A stretch of 64,000 nt of DNA. Source: Marinomonas atlantica (GTDB taxonomy: Bacteria; Pseudomonadota; Gammaproteobacteria; Pseudomonadales; Marinomonadaceae). The DNA is taken from the NCBI RefSeq assembly GCF_001639725.1, contig NZ_LTAW01000004.1, positions 186,001 to 250,000 on the forward strand. The letters run 5' to 3'. The notes below the pieces were generated by a model. That model had not been told where the DNA came from and made no database searches. It saw nothing but the letters and a program-made list of their open reading frames with translations. Of this stretch, positions 52,879 through 61,735 are shown piece by piece. A program made the translations under genes and the position numbers. Numbering within the stretch: position 1 is the first letter of the stretch; each line of letters begins with the position of its first letter.

Positions 52879-54263
52879 GCACTGTGTTTAATAAAAGTTT
52901 GTCCGCGTGGCTTTTAGTGGTGCTTATGGCGCTTGCCTTTGCTAGCCAAACAATACGAGCAAAAGAGCAGTTGTCTGTTACGGCTGTTTATGAAGTGCAA
53001 GACATGGCAGGCGTCTACTTACAAGCAACACTGCCGCACAGTATTTATCGCTACTCCAACAGCAGCCAGCTGACGGATGTGGTGGTACTGGATCGTGATG
53101 GCAACGCACTGCCTTCGAAGATAGTGAAAAGTACCCAAGCGAAGCGCAAAGAAAGCGAGCCGGTTGCATTGGAGTTTTTCCAAGTATCGACCGATTACGT
53201 GCCGAGCGACAGCATACAAGGTAATACGCAGTTGCAAATAGAGAAAGGTGTGATTGCCATTTCGATGGAGCAAGGTCAAGGGCAAAGCTCGGAAGAACCA
53301 TTTTATCTGATTGATTTGAGTGAAAGAGCGCAAGCACTGCAAAGCGTAGCGTTAGAGTGGGTGGCGGATACATCAAGCCAGTATTTACCGGTTACTTTAA
53401 GTGGCAGTAATGACTTAGTGCGTTGGACGACATTAACCCAAGATACCTTAGTCAAACTTAACAAAGAGGGTCAGGCGTTATTGCGTAACAAAGTTCAGAT
53501 CAACCTTGCTGCGCAGCGTTACCAATATCTACGGATTGATTTCCCCGAGAATAGAGAGGTTCAACTGACCGAAGTGTTAGGCCAGCAGCCGCATTCGGTT
53601 GAGCCGCCGTCCTATCAGCATTGGCAGGTTCAAGGTCGTCTTGCTGAGAAACAGCGTTCCATTGCGGACGATGATAATCCAGTGTCTGCTTGGGAATATC
53701 AGCGCAACGATAAAGCGCCCGTGCAAGCACTCAACATCAATCTAGGCCAAACAACGCACGGTGACACAGTGCGAATATACTCTCGTAGTCTTACTAACGG
53801 CGACTGGCGGGTGCGGTTCAACGGTGTTTGGTTTAACGCAAAAGTAGGTGATACGTGGCAACACAGCGATGCGATGAACCTATCACCTAATGCTGACCCT
53901 TATTGGCGAGTCGAGTTTAACCCGAACCTGAGCCGCTCAGCCGAACCTAAATTGGTGTTCCAGTACCCATCGCAAAATCTACAATTTATAGCCAACAATA
54001 ATCGACCTTATCAGGTAGCCGTCGTTGCAGAGGTACCTGCTGAGCGCGCATCCGCTAAGGTGTTTACGCAGGTAATGAAGGGACAACAAGTAGATTGGAT
54101 CAATGCTGATTTGATTAAGCTTGACAGTATAGCGCGGCCTGATAACTCTGAATCCTTAACTCACTGGACGGATGTCTTATTTTGGATCACATTGGTACTG
54201 GCGGTGGTTGTCTTGCTTGTCTGTGCGCTGCGCTTGTTGCGACAGTTACAACATGAAGACTAA
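52875..54263 (+). CDS. DUF3999 family protein
   Basis: A 462 aa protein with an N-terminal signal or anchor helix (SAWLLVVLMALAFASQTIRA), a long extracytoplasmic beta-rich region and a C-terminal membrane helix (VLFWITLVLAVVVLLVCALRLL). The predicted fold is jelly-roll-like, with motifs such as YQYLRIDFPENREVQLTEV. Its function is unknown. It starts with a four-base overlap with the DUF2339 gene and is translationally coupled to it. The gene ends 87 bases before a convergent HAD gene. Confidence 0.85.
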   Translation: MSTVFNKSLSAWLLVVLMALAFASQTIRAKEQLSVTAVYEVQDMAGVYLQATLPHSIYRYSNSSQLTDVVVLDRDGNALPSKIVKSTQAKRKESEPVALEFFQVSTDYVPSDSIQGNTQLQIEKGVIAISMEQGQGQSSEEPFYLIDLSERAQALQSVALEWVADTSSQYLPVTLSGSNDLVRWTTLTQDTLVKLNKEGQALLRNKVQINLAAQRYQYLRIDFPENREVQLTEVLGQQPHSVEPPSYQHWQVQGRLAEKQRSIADDDNPVSAWEYQRNDKAPVQALNINLGQTTHGDTVRIYSRSLTNGDWRVRFNGVWFNAKVGDTWQHSDAMNLSPNADPYWRVEFNPNLSRSAEPKLVFQYPSQNLQFIANNNRPYQVAVVAEVPAERASAKVFTQVMKGQQVDWINADLIKLDSIARPDNSESLTHWTDVLFWITLVLAVVVLLVCALRLLRQLQHED

Positions 54264-54300
54264 TCTAATTACCTAAACCACACCTTGTCGTTGATAAATC
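54264..54300 (-). pseudogene. Possible remnant of a zinc-ribbon gene 3' end
   Basis: Read on the minus strand it encodes RFINDKVWFR before a stop, close to KFIGGKVWFK at the end of the zinc-ribbon protein at 61736-61987, and 13 consecutive bases (AAACCACACCTTG on the plus strand) match. There is no start or full domain upstream, so this is at best a decayed fragment. Confidence 0.3.
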
Positions 54301-54304
54301 TTAT

Positions 54305-54343
54305 AGCGTGTAAGCAGCCTAGATATCTCGCTGCCCACACGCT
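54305..54343. terminator. Long hairpin between convergent DUF3999 and HAD genes
   Basis: Arms AGCGTGT + GCAGC / GCTGC + ACACGCT with a two-base internal mismatch and an 11-base loop. No clear T-run. Confidence 0.5.
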
Positions 54344-54350
54344 GTTAATA

Positions 54351-54803
54351 TCAAAAATCCCCTGGCGCACACTGTAAACAGGTTAATCCAAGTTTGCGCC
54401 ATTGAGCGACGACCGCATCTCGATCATCCAATACTAACCAAGGCGTAAACCCATCGGAATGAATACGTTCAAGTAATTGCTGCTTTACCACTTCATCGGG
54501 CAAATGATCTGCATTCACCGGACGAAGATAAACGCCATCAAATGGTATGTTGTTTTCTAACATCCATTGTTCTGAATGTTGCTGATGCGACGCTGGCCGT
54601 CCTGAGCAGATAAGCACTTTCTCCCCACTGGCTTTTAAGATGTTGACCAACTTGAGTACGTTTTCAATAACTGGGGCATTTTGCATGTACTCGAAGAAAG
54701 GGTCCCAGTGTTTTTCTTTGCCCAAAACCCAATGTTTGACCTCTTCAGGGTTAAATTGGGCGAGAGTGCCGTCTAGGTCGACAATGACTGCGCTGTGTTT
54801 CAT
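54351..54803 (-). CDS. HAD-superfamily phosphatase, small single-domain
   Basis: A 150 aa hydrolase. Motif I is VDLDGTLAQF (nucleophile Asp9), motif II is in LICSGRPA, and the terminal acidic motif is LVLDDRDAVV. The layout resembles the phosphatase domain of polynucleotide 3'-phosphatases/PseT, but small-molecule phosphatases share it. It is last in the importer operon, overlapping the histidine phosphatase gene by four bases (ATGA), so it probably removes phosphate from an imported compound. Confidence 0.8.
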   Translation of the reverse strand: MKHSAVIVDLDGTLAQFNPEEVKHWVLGKEKHWDPFFEYMQNAPVIENVLKLVNILKASGEKVLICSGRPASHQQHSEQWMLENNIPFDGVYLRPVNADHLPDEVVKQQLLERIHSDGFTPWLVLDDRDAVVAQWRKLGLTCLQCAPGDF

Positions 54804-55354
54804 AGAAGTTGTCCTTTAAATGGAATAATGTCCCAGCCATGGGAGGTGTTAGTGTTGGGTGTTATGAGCACGGGATCGGCGTTGCCAATTCTGGGACCAT
54901 AAGGCGATCCAGAAATAACATGTTGAAGGGCGCGATAGATACCAGAGTGGGCGATGATTAAAGGCGCTTCATGTGTGAGTAATATCGTATTAACAGCGTT
55001 GACCGTGCGTTCTAAAAAGTCACTCCACGGCTCGCCTTCGGGTGGCGTTTCAAAGTAATTCATATCATCCATAATAGGTTGACCTTCAAAAACGCCCCAA
55101 TGTCGTTCTCGTAGTTCTGTCATCTGAGTCAGTGTATGTCTAGGTGAGGCTAGTTCGGCCGTTTGTATGGTGCGCATTAGATCACTGGTATAGATAGCCG
55201 ACCAAGGTCGGTCTAGATAGGGACGAGCGGCTTTTGCTTGCAAAACACCTAGATTAGAAAGCGGGCTATCGGTAGAGCCGCCTATTATGCCCGCTGCATT
55301 GTCAGCACTCTGGGCGTGCCGAGCAAAAACAAAAGGTTTTTTGATCAGTTGCAT
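54800..55354 (-). CDS. Histidine phosphatase family protein (phosphoglycerate-mutase-like)
   Basis: A 184 aa phosphatase of the RHG branch. The catalytic motif reads FARHAQSADNA (RHAQ in place of RHG), with Arg in TSDLMRTIQTA, the acid Glu in LRERHWGVFEGQ and the second His in IIAHSG. The ATG at 55354 gives the family-like N-terminus; an upstream ATG adds 12 residues. It is in an operon with an ABC importer and a HAD phosphatase, which points to a phosphomonoester substrate. Mutase activity is unlikely at this length. Confidence 0.82.
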   Translation of the reverse strand: MQLIKKPFVFARHAQSADNAAGIIGGSTDSPLSNLGVLQAKAARPYLDRPWSAIYTSDLMRTIQTAELASPRHTLTQMTELRERHWGVFEGQPIMDDMNYFETPPEGEPWSDFLERTVNAVNTILLTHEAPLIIAHSGIYRALQHVISGSPYGPRIGNADPVLITPNTNTSHGWDIIPFKGQLL

Positions 55355-55356
55355 GG

Positions 55357-56421
55357 TTAAAGTTCCAGTTGAGACGTGGCTAAAATGCAATTGCCCAAGG
55401 ATTGACGCCAGAGTGAAAGCTCATCCATCGGGCAAAAGAGGGGAACGCATCGTTCACATTGAAGTTGCTTTATTAGCAGAGCTAAATGGGTTGTGGTTGG
55501 GTGGACATTCCAGCGAACAAAATGCGCCGTATTATTGGCTACTGCGGATCGCGCATGCGCAGGCAAGTGCCCTGTGTAGATGACATTGTAACGCTCTGTC
55601 TGTTGTAAAAGCCGTCCAGCGTCGCCAGAAAACCCTTCAGGATCGCCGCATAGAATAATATGTGCATCATCACGAAAATCTCGATCACAAATCATTTTTG
55701 CTTGATGACTTCGTGCTGAACAAATCAATGTATCTGAAGCCTGTAGAATGTCACTTGGCTGAAGGCAGTCAGAACCTAGCACCCAGTCATAGAGATTCTG
55801 CGAATCAAACCAAAGTGCCATTTCCAATGCTCTGCCAGTTTGAGGGACAGGCATTAAATTTGGTTTGTCATTTGATAAAGCATTGAGAATGTCTTGTTTT
55901 GCTTGCATTTGAAAGCGATCGTACAAGCCATAAGACGCGTCCAACAGGGCGGTTTTTGCCGATGGCGGTTGCTCAAAGGGGAATAGCTCGGATTCTGCGC
56001 AGAAATCGCCACTGTAGAAAATACCATCGGCTACTTCGAGGTGGATCCATACACCACCATAGGAGTGTCCAGCGCCACCAGTAGTGACTGTGATACCTGC
56101 GATGCATGTTTGACCAGAATGGGGCAACACACGTAAATCTAAGTGTTTTGGCAGATAGGCTTGCACTTGCTCTGTCGCAAACACTGGAACATTCTGTGGC
56201 AAATCTTGTAGGCCACCGATGTGATCATGGTGATCGTGACTGATCAGAACGGCATCTAAGTCAGCTGGAATCTCCCAGCCCTTGTCGTCAAAGCCTTCTA
56301 AGCTGCCACCAGCATCTAATAACAACCTAACTGGTTTGTGGGTGTGGTCATAGGTGCTTACCAAAATCGCCGCCGCAGCTTTTCGGTTAAATCCACTTAA
56401 TATTGATACATTAGTCTTCAT
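55357..56421 (-). CDS. Metallo-beta-lactamase-fold metal-dependent hydrolase
   Basis: A 354 aa MBL-fold enzyme. The zinc-binding motif SHDHHDHIGGL (HxHxDH) is intact, with further ligands in GAGHSYGG and FYSGDFCAESE. The start at 56421 overlaps the ATPase stop by 11 bases. MBL enzymes act on esters, phosphodiesters and nucleic acids. In this operon with two phosphatases a phosphodiester or cyclic phosphate substrate is plausible but not shown. It is longer than PhnP (~252 aa) and not clearly that enzyme. Confidence 0.78.
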   Translation of the reverse strand: MKTNVSILSGFNRKAAAAILVSTYDHTHKPVRLLLDAGGSLEGFDDKGWEIPADLDAVLISHDHHDHIGGLQDLPQNVPVFATEQVQAYLPKHLDLRVLPHSGQTCIAGITVTTGGAGHSYGGVWIHLEVADGIFYSGDFCAESELFPFEQPPSAKTALLDASYGLYDRFQMQAKQDILNALSNDKPNLMPVPQTGRALEMALWFDSQNLYDWVLGSDCLQPSDILQASDTLICSARSHQAKMICDRDFRDDAHIILCGDPEGFSGDAGRLLQQTERYNVIYTGHLPAHARSAVANNTAHFVRWNVHPTTTHLALLIKQLQCERCVPLFCPMDELSLWRQSLGNCILATSQLEL

Positions 56422-57457
56422 GGTTAGGTGTGAGTGTCCAAGCTTGTGAAAGAGTGATTTGACAAGTTTGTCCAATCTTCAATGGCGTAGGGTGATAGGC
56501 ATGTAAAAGGTCACCGTTCGTAAGAACGAGATAAATGTCATAGCGTTCACCTCGAAAAATGCTCTCTTTAACGGTGCCGGTCAGACCATTACTCGTAGTA
56601 TTCAAGTCTACGTGCTGGGGGCGAACTAATAATCGGCCTGAATCTGAATGCTCATCTAGGCGCTGTAGTAATCCTTCAATGTCAGCTTGACTAAGGCGCT
56701 GTTGAGGCACAACCGACGGTGATCGAAGAATTGAACCTTGGCCGATAAAATTGGCCACCCATTCGCTTTCTGGCCTCAAATACAAGTCTTCAGGTGTGCT
56801 CCATTGCATCAACTGCCCCTCTTTTAAAACGGCAATTTTGTCGGCCAGTGCCATGGCTTCGGCCTGATCATGAGTTACGTACACCATGGTGGCTCCGGTG
56901 CGTCGATGAAAGTCACGAAAGGTCATTTCCATGCTGTCACGTAAGTGACGATCCAAGTTTGCCAGGGGTTCATCAAACAAGATCACGTCTGGTTCCGTAA
57001 TTAAGCTACGTGCTAACGCCACGCGTTGACGCTGTCCACCGCTAAGTTGGCTAGGGAAGCGATCTTTAAAGTCATCGAGCTGCACGATATCCAATACATT
57101 TTGAATACGTTGTTGGCGTTCGTTGCGAGAAACTTTTTGTATTTTTAAGGGATAGCCAATGTTTTCTAATACCGTCATGTGTGGCCATAATGCATAGGAT
57201 TGAAACACCATTCCAAAATTACGCGCTTCCGTTGGAACATGTGTCGTTTCGCTGGATAAACACATTTCTCCATGCTGAATGTTGCCAAGAGTGATGCTTT
57301 CAAAGCCTGCTAGCATTCTTAAAATAGTTGATTTTCCACAGCCACTGGGTCCTAACAAAGCAACAAACTGGCCCGGCTCAATATCAAGTGATAGATCATC
57401 TATGACTGTTTTCTCGCCGAAGGATTTGCTGACATGATTTAAACTGAGTCGTGCCAT
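56411..57457 (-). CDS. ABC transporter ATPase (FbpC/AfuC-PotA type)
   Basis: A 348 aa ATPase with a C-terminal TOBE/regulatory domain. Walker A GPSGCGKST (~36-44), Q-loop MVFQSYALWPH, signature LSGGQRQRVALARSL, Walker B VILFDEPLANLDRHLR and H-loop YVTHDQAEAMALAD are all canonical. The family serves Fe3+, spermidine, thiamine, phosphonate and sugar-phosphate importers. It overlaps the permease gene by 19 bases. Confidence 0.9.
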   Translation of the reverse strand: MARLSLNHVSKSFGEKTVIDDLSLDIEPGQFVALLGPSGCGKSTILRMLAGFESITLGNIQHGEMCLSSETTHVPTEARNFGMVFQSYALWPHMTVLENIGYPLKIQKVSRNERQQRIQNVLDIVQLDDFKDRFPSQLSGGQRQRVALARSLITEPDVILFDEPLANLDRHLRDSMEMTFRDFHRRTGATMVYVTHDQAEAMALADKIAVLKEGQLMQWSTPEDLYLRPESEWVANFIGQGSILRSPSVVPQQRLSQADIEGLLQRLDEHSDSGRLLVRPQHVDLNTTSNGLTGTVKESIFRGERYDIYLVLTNGDLLHAYHPTPLKIGQTCQITLSQAWTLTPNHED

Positions 57458-59142
57458 GGGATTACCCCTTTTGGTAAGCGTGGTGCAAGAATGCTTAAAA
57501 GCATCATTAAGGTGGCCACAAGTAATACAACTAAAACTGAAATCGCGGACGCGAGCACTGTATCGCCGCTTTCATCTAAATTGAAAATCAATACACCTAG
57601 CGTTTCGTTCCCAGCGCTCCACAAAAGAGCTGACACCGTTAATTCATTCACTGCGATCAAAAAGACCAGTAAGGCGCCTGCAAAGAAAGCCGGGGCAGTG
57701 AGTGGCAAAATAATATGTAGAAGACGCTGTAGTGCATTGGCTCCCGTCATTTGCGCGGCTTCTTCAAGTGCCGTATCAATTTGCGACATAGCGCTGAATA
57801 TAGGCTTTAAACACACACTTAAGAAGCAGGACAAATACGCCAAGAAGATGATGCTCATCGATCCATAGAGGGTGATATCCAGAATCGGAATCGGGCGTGC
57901 AAACAGCAAGATAAAGGCGATGGCTAAAACAATACCTGGGATCGCGTACGGTACTTCTATCAAGCTAGTGACCAATATGCGTGTTTTGAGCGGGAGCTTT
58001 AATAGGATGTAACCAAGAGGTAAACAGATCACCATCAGTACGATTGATGCGCCACCAGCGAGCAGTAAACTGTTACTGAATGCACGTGCCGTCACGCCTT
58101 GATTTGACAACATCTCGATGTAAGCAGACAACGTGAAAGTTTGACTGTTTAACGGCATGCCCAGTGCAGGCACAAAGGAACTGACGATTAAGGCAATACA
58201 CGGAATGACCAGAATAAACAGCAACACTGTACCTATACTGATTTCAGTTAATGTACGCCATTTACCTAAACGAAAAGAAATCGGCTGAGTGCTCTGGCCA
58301 GCTAATGCATATTGACTGCGCTGTTGCAGCCATTGTTGGACCACCATGCCACCCAGTACCAATACCGAAATCAACATAGAAAGACTGGCTACTTCGCCCA
58401 GCATACTTTGCCCGAAGCCCGCCATTTTCTGATAAATAAGCGTTGGCAACACTAAGTAATTCACTGGAATTCCTAGCATTGCAGGAATGCCAAAATTACC
58501 CAGTGATGACACAAATGCAAGGGCAGCACCAGCGATCAGAGCACCGCGTGTAAGAGGTAAAATAATCGTTAGCCAAATGGTCAGCTGTGAAGCGCGGGCG
58601 ATTTTCGCGGCTTCGATAAGGTCTTGTGGTAAACACAAAAGCTGAGACCGAAGGGCTAAAAATACCAACGGGGCATTTTGCACTCCAAGTAGCAAAGCAA
58701 TGCCTTCAGCCGAGTACATTGGATTGGAGCTGCCCAGTGCAGGTGCGAGCCCAAAAGTATTGAGTATGGGGCTTGCAGGACCAAACAGTTGCAACCAACT
58801 AAGTGCTGACACTTGTGGTGGAATCATCATCGGTAGCATGAATAGAAACACCCAAATCGCACGTCTAGGAATATTGGTTAAGGTGATAATAAAAGCAAAG
58901 CCAGCGCCTAAAATCACAGCAATAAGAGTACCGATGCCCGATGTGTAAAAACTGTGCCCCATTGCCGTCCATGTTTGAGAGCTACTCAAGATGTCACTTA
59001 AAGGGGAGTGCATACTAAAGTTCACACCCTTGAGCGCCTCAATCAGTAAACGTGTACTGGGCAGCAAGCTAAGCAATGCAATCAATAAAAATATGGAGAG
59101 TGACAGCCAGCGTAGCTGGCTGTCGGGTTGTTTTAACAACAT
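57439..59142 (-). CDS. ABC transporter permease, fused two-domain (FbpB/AfuB/ThiP type)
   Basis: A 567 aa permease with two tandem membrane domains of about six helices each. Two EAA-type loops are visible (QDLIEAAKIARASQLTIWLTIILPLTRGALIAGAALAF and DTALEEAAQMTGANALQRLLHIILPLTAPAFFAGALLVF), so one chain supplies the whole channel. This architecture matches FbpB, AfuB and PhnV/ThiP-type importers. It starts six bases after the binding protein gene. Confidence 0.9.
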   Translation of the reverse strand: MLLKQPDSQLRWLSLSIFLLIALLSLLPSTRLLIEALKGVNFSMHSPLSDILSSSQTWTAMGHSFYTSGIGTLIAVILGAGFAFIITLTNIPRRAIWVFLFMLPMMIPPQVSALSWLQLFGPASPILNTFGLAPALGSSNPMYSAEGIALLLGVQNAPLVFLALRSQLLCLPQDLIEAAKIARASQLTIWLTIILPLTRGALIAGAALAFVSSLGNFGIPAMLGIPVNYLVLPTLIYQKMAGFGQSMLGEVASLSMLISVLVLGGMVVQQWLQQRSQYALAGQSTQPISFRLGKWRTLTEISIGTVLLFILVIPCIALIVSSFVPALGMPLNSQTFTLSAYIEMLSNQGVTARAFSNSLLLAGGASIVLMVICLPLGYILLKLPLKTRILVTSLIEVPYAIPGIVLAIAFILLFARPIPILDITLYGSMSIIFLAYLSCFLSVCLKPIFSAMSQIDTALEEAAQMTGANALQRLLHIILPLTAPAFFAGALLVFLIAVNELTVSALLWSAGNETLGVLIFNLDESGDTVLASAISVLVVLLVATLMMLLSILAPRLPKGVIPWHDSV

Positions 59143-59148
59143 TTGTAA

Positions 59149-60123
59149 TTACCCTTCAAACACATCACTGAAGCGTTGTTTGTTCGCCTCATTGTCTTTT
59201 AGTGTTTGAGCGGCATTAAAGTCCATCAATCTGATCTGTTCACGTGCTGGGAAACCTTTTGGTACAGGCATATCAGAACGAGCTGGTAAGTAGCCCTGAT
59301 CGAGAACCAGTTGCTGGCCTTGTTTGGATAATACAAAATCGACGAACTTCTTCGCAGCGTCTTTGTTTTTTGCTCCTTTCATAATTGCAACCGGCTCAGT
59401 CACCATGCTGACACCTGTTTTAGGAAAGATAAATTCTAGTGGGGCCCCTTTTTGTGCTTCTCGAATCGCAAGGAAATCAACGATCACACCATACGGTTTA
59501 GTACCCGAAGACACGGCTTTTAGTACGCTACCGTTGCCACCTTGTGCCATGGCTTTATTGTTGTGCAGTGCTTCATAGTAATCCCAACCAAGAGTTGGCT
59601 CAGAGGTCAGTGTCGCAAGGTGAATTAAGGCTGCACCTGAGTATAAAGGGCTTGGCATGGCCACTTGATTTTTGTATTCAGGCTTCGTTAGGTCAGACCA
59701 GTCCGTTGGAGTCTCGGGCGCACGCTGGTGGCGTACGATCCCAGACGTAATCAACTTAGTGCCGTAGTAGTAGCCATCTTTGTTAAACAACGACGTGTCG
59801 TACTGACTGCGATTAGGACTCAGGTATGGTAGTAAGTAACCATCTTTTGCCATGGATTCCATGGTGACGCTATCGGCGATTAATAACACATCTGGATTTA
59901 CCACATCACTGCTTAGTTCAGCACGTAGCTTCGTCATTAGCTTTGTCGTGCCATCGCGGACCCATTCAACTTCAATCTCTGGGTTAGCTTTTTCAAATGC
60001 ATCGACGGTCATTTGTGCGTCTTTATTTGGCTGGCTAGTGTACAGCATCAATGTCTCAGCAGAGGCCAGAGCAGGGAGTGTTGCGAATAGACCAGTAACA
60101 AGAATCTTATGGAGCTGTTTCAT
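59149..60123 (-). CDS. ABC transporter periplasmic substrate-binding protein (FbpA/AfuA family)
   Basis: A 324 aa receptor with a signal peptide (KILVTGLFATLPALASAETL, cleavage near 22). The fold is of the FbpA/AfuA/aminoethylphosphonate-type family: LMLYTSQPNKDAQMTVDAFEKANPEIEVEWVRDGTTKLMTKLRAEL, later GIVRHQRAPETPTDWSDLTKPEYKNQVAMPSPLYSGAA. The two adjacent tyrosines used for iron by FbpA are not evident, which favours a non-iron ligand. AfuA of the same family imports hexose phosphates. The first gene of the operon, divergent from a DeoR gene. Confidence 0.88.
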   Translation of the reverse strand: MKQLHKILVTGLFATLPALASAETLMLYTSQPNKDAQMTVDAFEKANPEIEVEWVRDGTTKLMTKLRAELSSDVVNPDVLLIADSVTMESMAKDGYLLPYLSPNRSQYDTSLFNKDGYYYGTKLITSGIVRHQRAPETPTDWSDLTKPEYKNQVAMPSPLYSGAALIHLATLTSEPTLGWDYYEALHNNKAMAQGGNGSVLKAVSSGTKPYGVIVDFLAIREAQKGAPLEFIFPKTGVSMVTEPVAIMKGAKNKDAAKKFVDFVLSKQGQQLVLDQGYLPARSDMPVPKGFPAREQIRLMDFNAAQTLKDNEANKQRFSDVFEG

Positions 60124-60196
60124 GGGTGAAATACCTTCTTAGTTAAGATGTACTGCAACACTAACGCCACACTTTGACATTAAGATGACGATGTAC

Positions 60197-60226
60197 TTTC
60201 GTTTTGAGCGAAATGGCTTTCGTTTT
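60197..60226. promoter_or_regulatory. Candidate DeoR-type operator
   Basis: Inverted repeat TTTCG (60197-60201) and CGAAA (60209-60213), followed by a second CTTTCGTTTT at 60217-60226. It lies in the 128-base spacer between the importer operon and the DeoR gene. Confidence 0.5.
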
Positions 60227-60251
60227 ATTTATCGCCGAGGAGTTGGGCCCT

Positions 60252-61004
60252 ATGAATCACCGCCAGCTAGACATTGTTCAATGGATTAATCAGCACGGGC
60301 GCCAGTCAATTCAAGCCATTGCTTCGGCTTTCGATGTGTCTGTGCAAACCATAAGAAGTGATGTTCGCTTACTACACGAAAAGGGGTTAGTACTGAGGAG
60401 TCATGGGGAAGTGGTGCCATTTCCGAACCGAGAAAACATCAGCTTCACCCAACGACAGATTCACAACGCAGCAGGCAAAGAGCGCATCGCCCAGCAATGC
60501 TTAGAGCGTATCACTGATCATCAATCGGTATTTTTAGGGTCAGGATCAACCGTGGCCGAGCTCGCAAAGGTGTTACATCACAAACAGGGACTGCACGTAA
60601 TGACGCCTAACTTGCACGCTGCACGTATCATAAGCCAACATATGGATGGCGAGCTGACAGTGGCTGGTGGCAGAGTTCGCAAGCGTGATCAGGATGTTGT
60701 TGGTGCAGATGCAGTGAAATTCTTTCAGCGGTATCGAGCCGATGTCGGTGTATTTTCTGTTTCGGCCATTGATAAGCAGGGCGTTCTATACGATTTTACG
60801 GATGATGATATAAACGCCCTAGAAGCGATAGTCGATAATTGTCATTACCGTATTTTAGTGGTCGACAGTACCAAATTCGAACGCTCATCGCGCTGTGTCT
60901 GGACACGCCTCAGTGACATTGACTGCATCATTACAGATCGGCCTTTGGCACCGTATTTACAAAGCAAAATTGCTTCACTGGGGGTAGAGATTGTGGTCGG
61001 CTAA
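60252..61004 (+). CDS. DeoR-family transcriptional regulator
   Basis: A 250 aa DeoR regulator. The N-terminal HTH reads QLDIVQWINQHGRQSIQAIASAFDVSVQTIRSDVRLLHEKGLVLRSHGEV. The C-terminal sensor domain has FLGSGSTVAELAKVL and VVDSTKFER, the fold that binds sugar phosphates in this family. The ATG at 60252 is chosen because AGGAG precedes it by nine bases and the HTH starts directly after; an earlier TTG at 60204 adds 16 residues. It is divergent from the importer-hydrolase operon and probably represses it. Confidence 0.85.
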   Translation: MNHRQLDIVQWINQHGRQSIQAIASAFDVSVQTIRSDVRLLHEKGLVLRSHGEVVPFPNRENISFTQRQIHNAAGKERIAQQCLERITDHQSVFLGSGSTVAELAKVLHHKQGLHVMTPNLHAARIISQHMDGELTVAGGRVRKRDQDVVGADAVKFFQRYRADVGVFSVSAIDKQGVLYDFTDDDINALEAIVDNCHYRILVVDSTKFERSSRCVWTRLSDIDCIITDRPLAPYLQSKIASLGVEIVVG

Positions 61005-61095
61005 TTTAGGTTTTACACTGTATCTGTTTACTTAGTGATTTTGACATCAAGAGATATTGAACTTAGCCAGTGTAAGTCCATAGGGAGTGCTCTAA

Positions 61096-61652
61096 GTGAT
61101 TTCACAACTACCAAAGTGGGTGGAAGTTGGGGCCTTTATTTTGGCGCTCGTTGCCGGCTTTATCAACGCGATTGGTTTACTCAGCTTCGAGCACCAATCC
61201 GTGTCTCACTTATCTGGTACGGCCACATTGTTAGGGGCAAGCCTAAAGCTAGGTAGGCATTATGATACGGCCTTATTTCTAGAGGCCGTTCTGTTATCTA
61301 TTTCTTTGGGGTTGTTATATTCAGGGTCATTCTATGGCATTTTTTTGCGTCGGCTGCGTGTGGTTTACAAAATGCTATAGCAACCACATATAGCGGGGCG
61401 ATCGTAAGAACCACACACGTAACGGGCATATTTACAGATTTAGGCATCATGCTAGGCAAGCTACTTAGAGGGCAGCCACTTGATCAACGCAAAGCGAAAT
61501 TGTTTGTCTTTATTATCATTGGTTTTGTTTCAGGCGGTACACTGGGGGCATTATTGTTCGTGAAATATCAGTTTATGGCACTGCTGTTTCCGATCGTCAG
61601 CTGTATTTTACTGGCCATTGTCTATCGGGAATATGCCAAACGCTGCGGCTAA
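61096..61652 (+). pseudogene. DUF1275 (YoaK-type) membrane protein gene with a frameshift
   Basis: The first frame (61096-61380) encodes an N-terminus with two or three helices (VEVGAFILALVAGFINAIGLLSFEHQSVSHLSGT...). It breaks at a run of seven T (61340-61346). Reading resumes one base earlier as ACGLQNAIATTYSGAIVRTTHVTGIFTDLGIMLGKLLRGQPLD, a clear DUF1275 block, through to the stop at 61652. One missing T in the homopolymer explains it. It could be a true pseudogene, a phase-variable gene or a sequencing error. The product's function is unknown. Confidence 0.8.
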
Positions 61653-61735
61653 TTTACGCAAAATAACCATAACAAAGCCATTTAAATCTTCTTATACCAT
61701 TTCTGAGTCACGCACCTTTGGTTGCTGATAAGTGC

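Noticed and set aside
59149..60123. Ferric-iron transporter assignment for the FbpA-family operon
   Set aside because: The Tyr-Tyr iron motif is not evident, and the operon contains three hydrolases and a DeoR regulator instead of iron genes.
61340..61350. Programmed -1 frameshift in the T-run of the DUF1275 gene
   Set aside because: There is no obvious downstream pseudoknot, and DUF1275 proteins are not known to use frameshifting. An indel in a homopolymer is the simpler reading.
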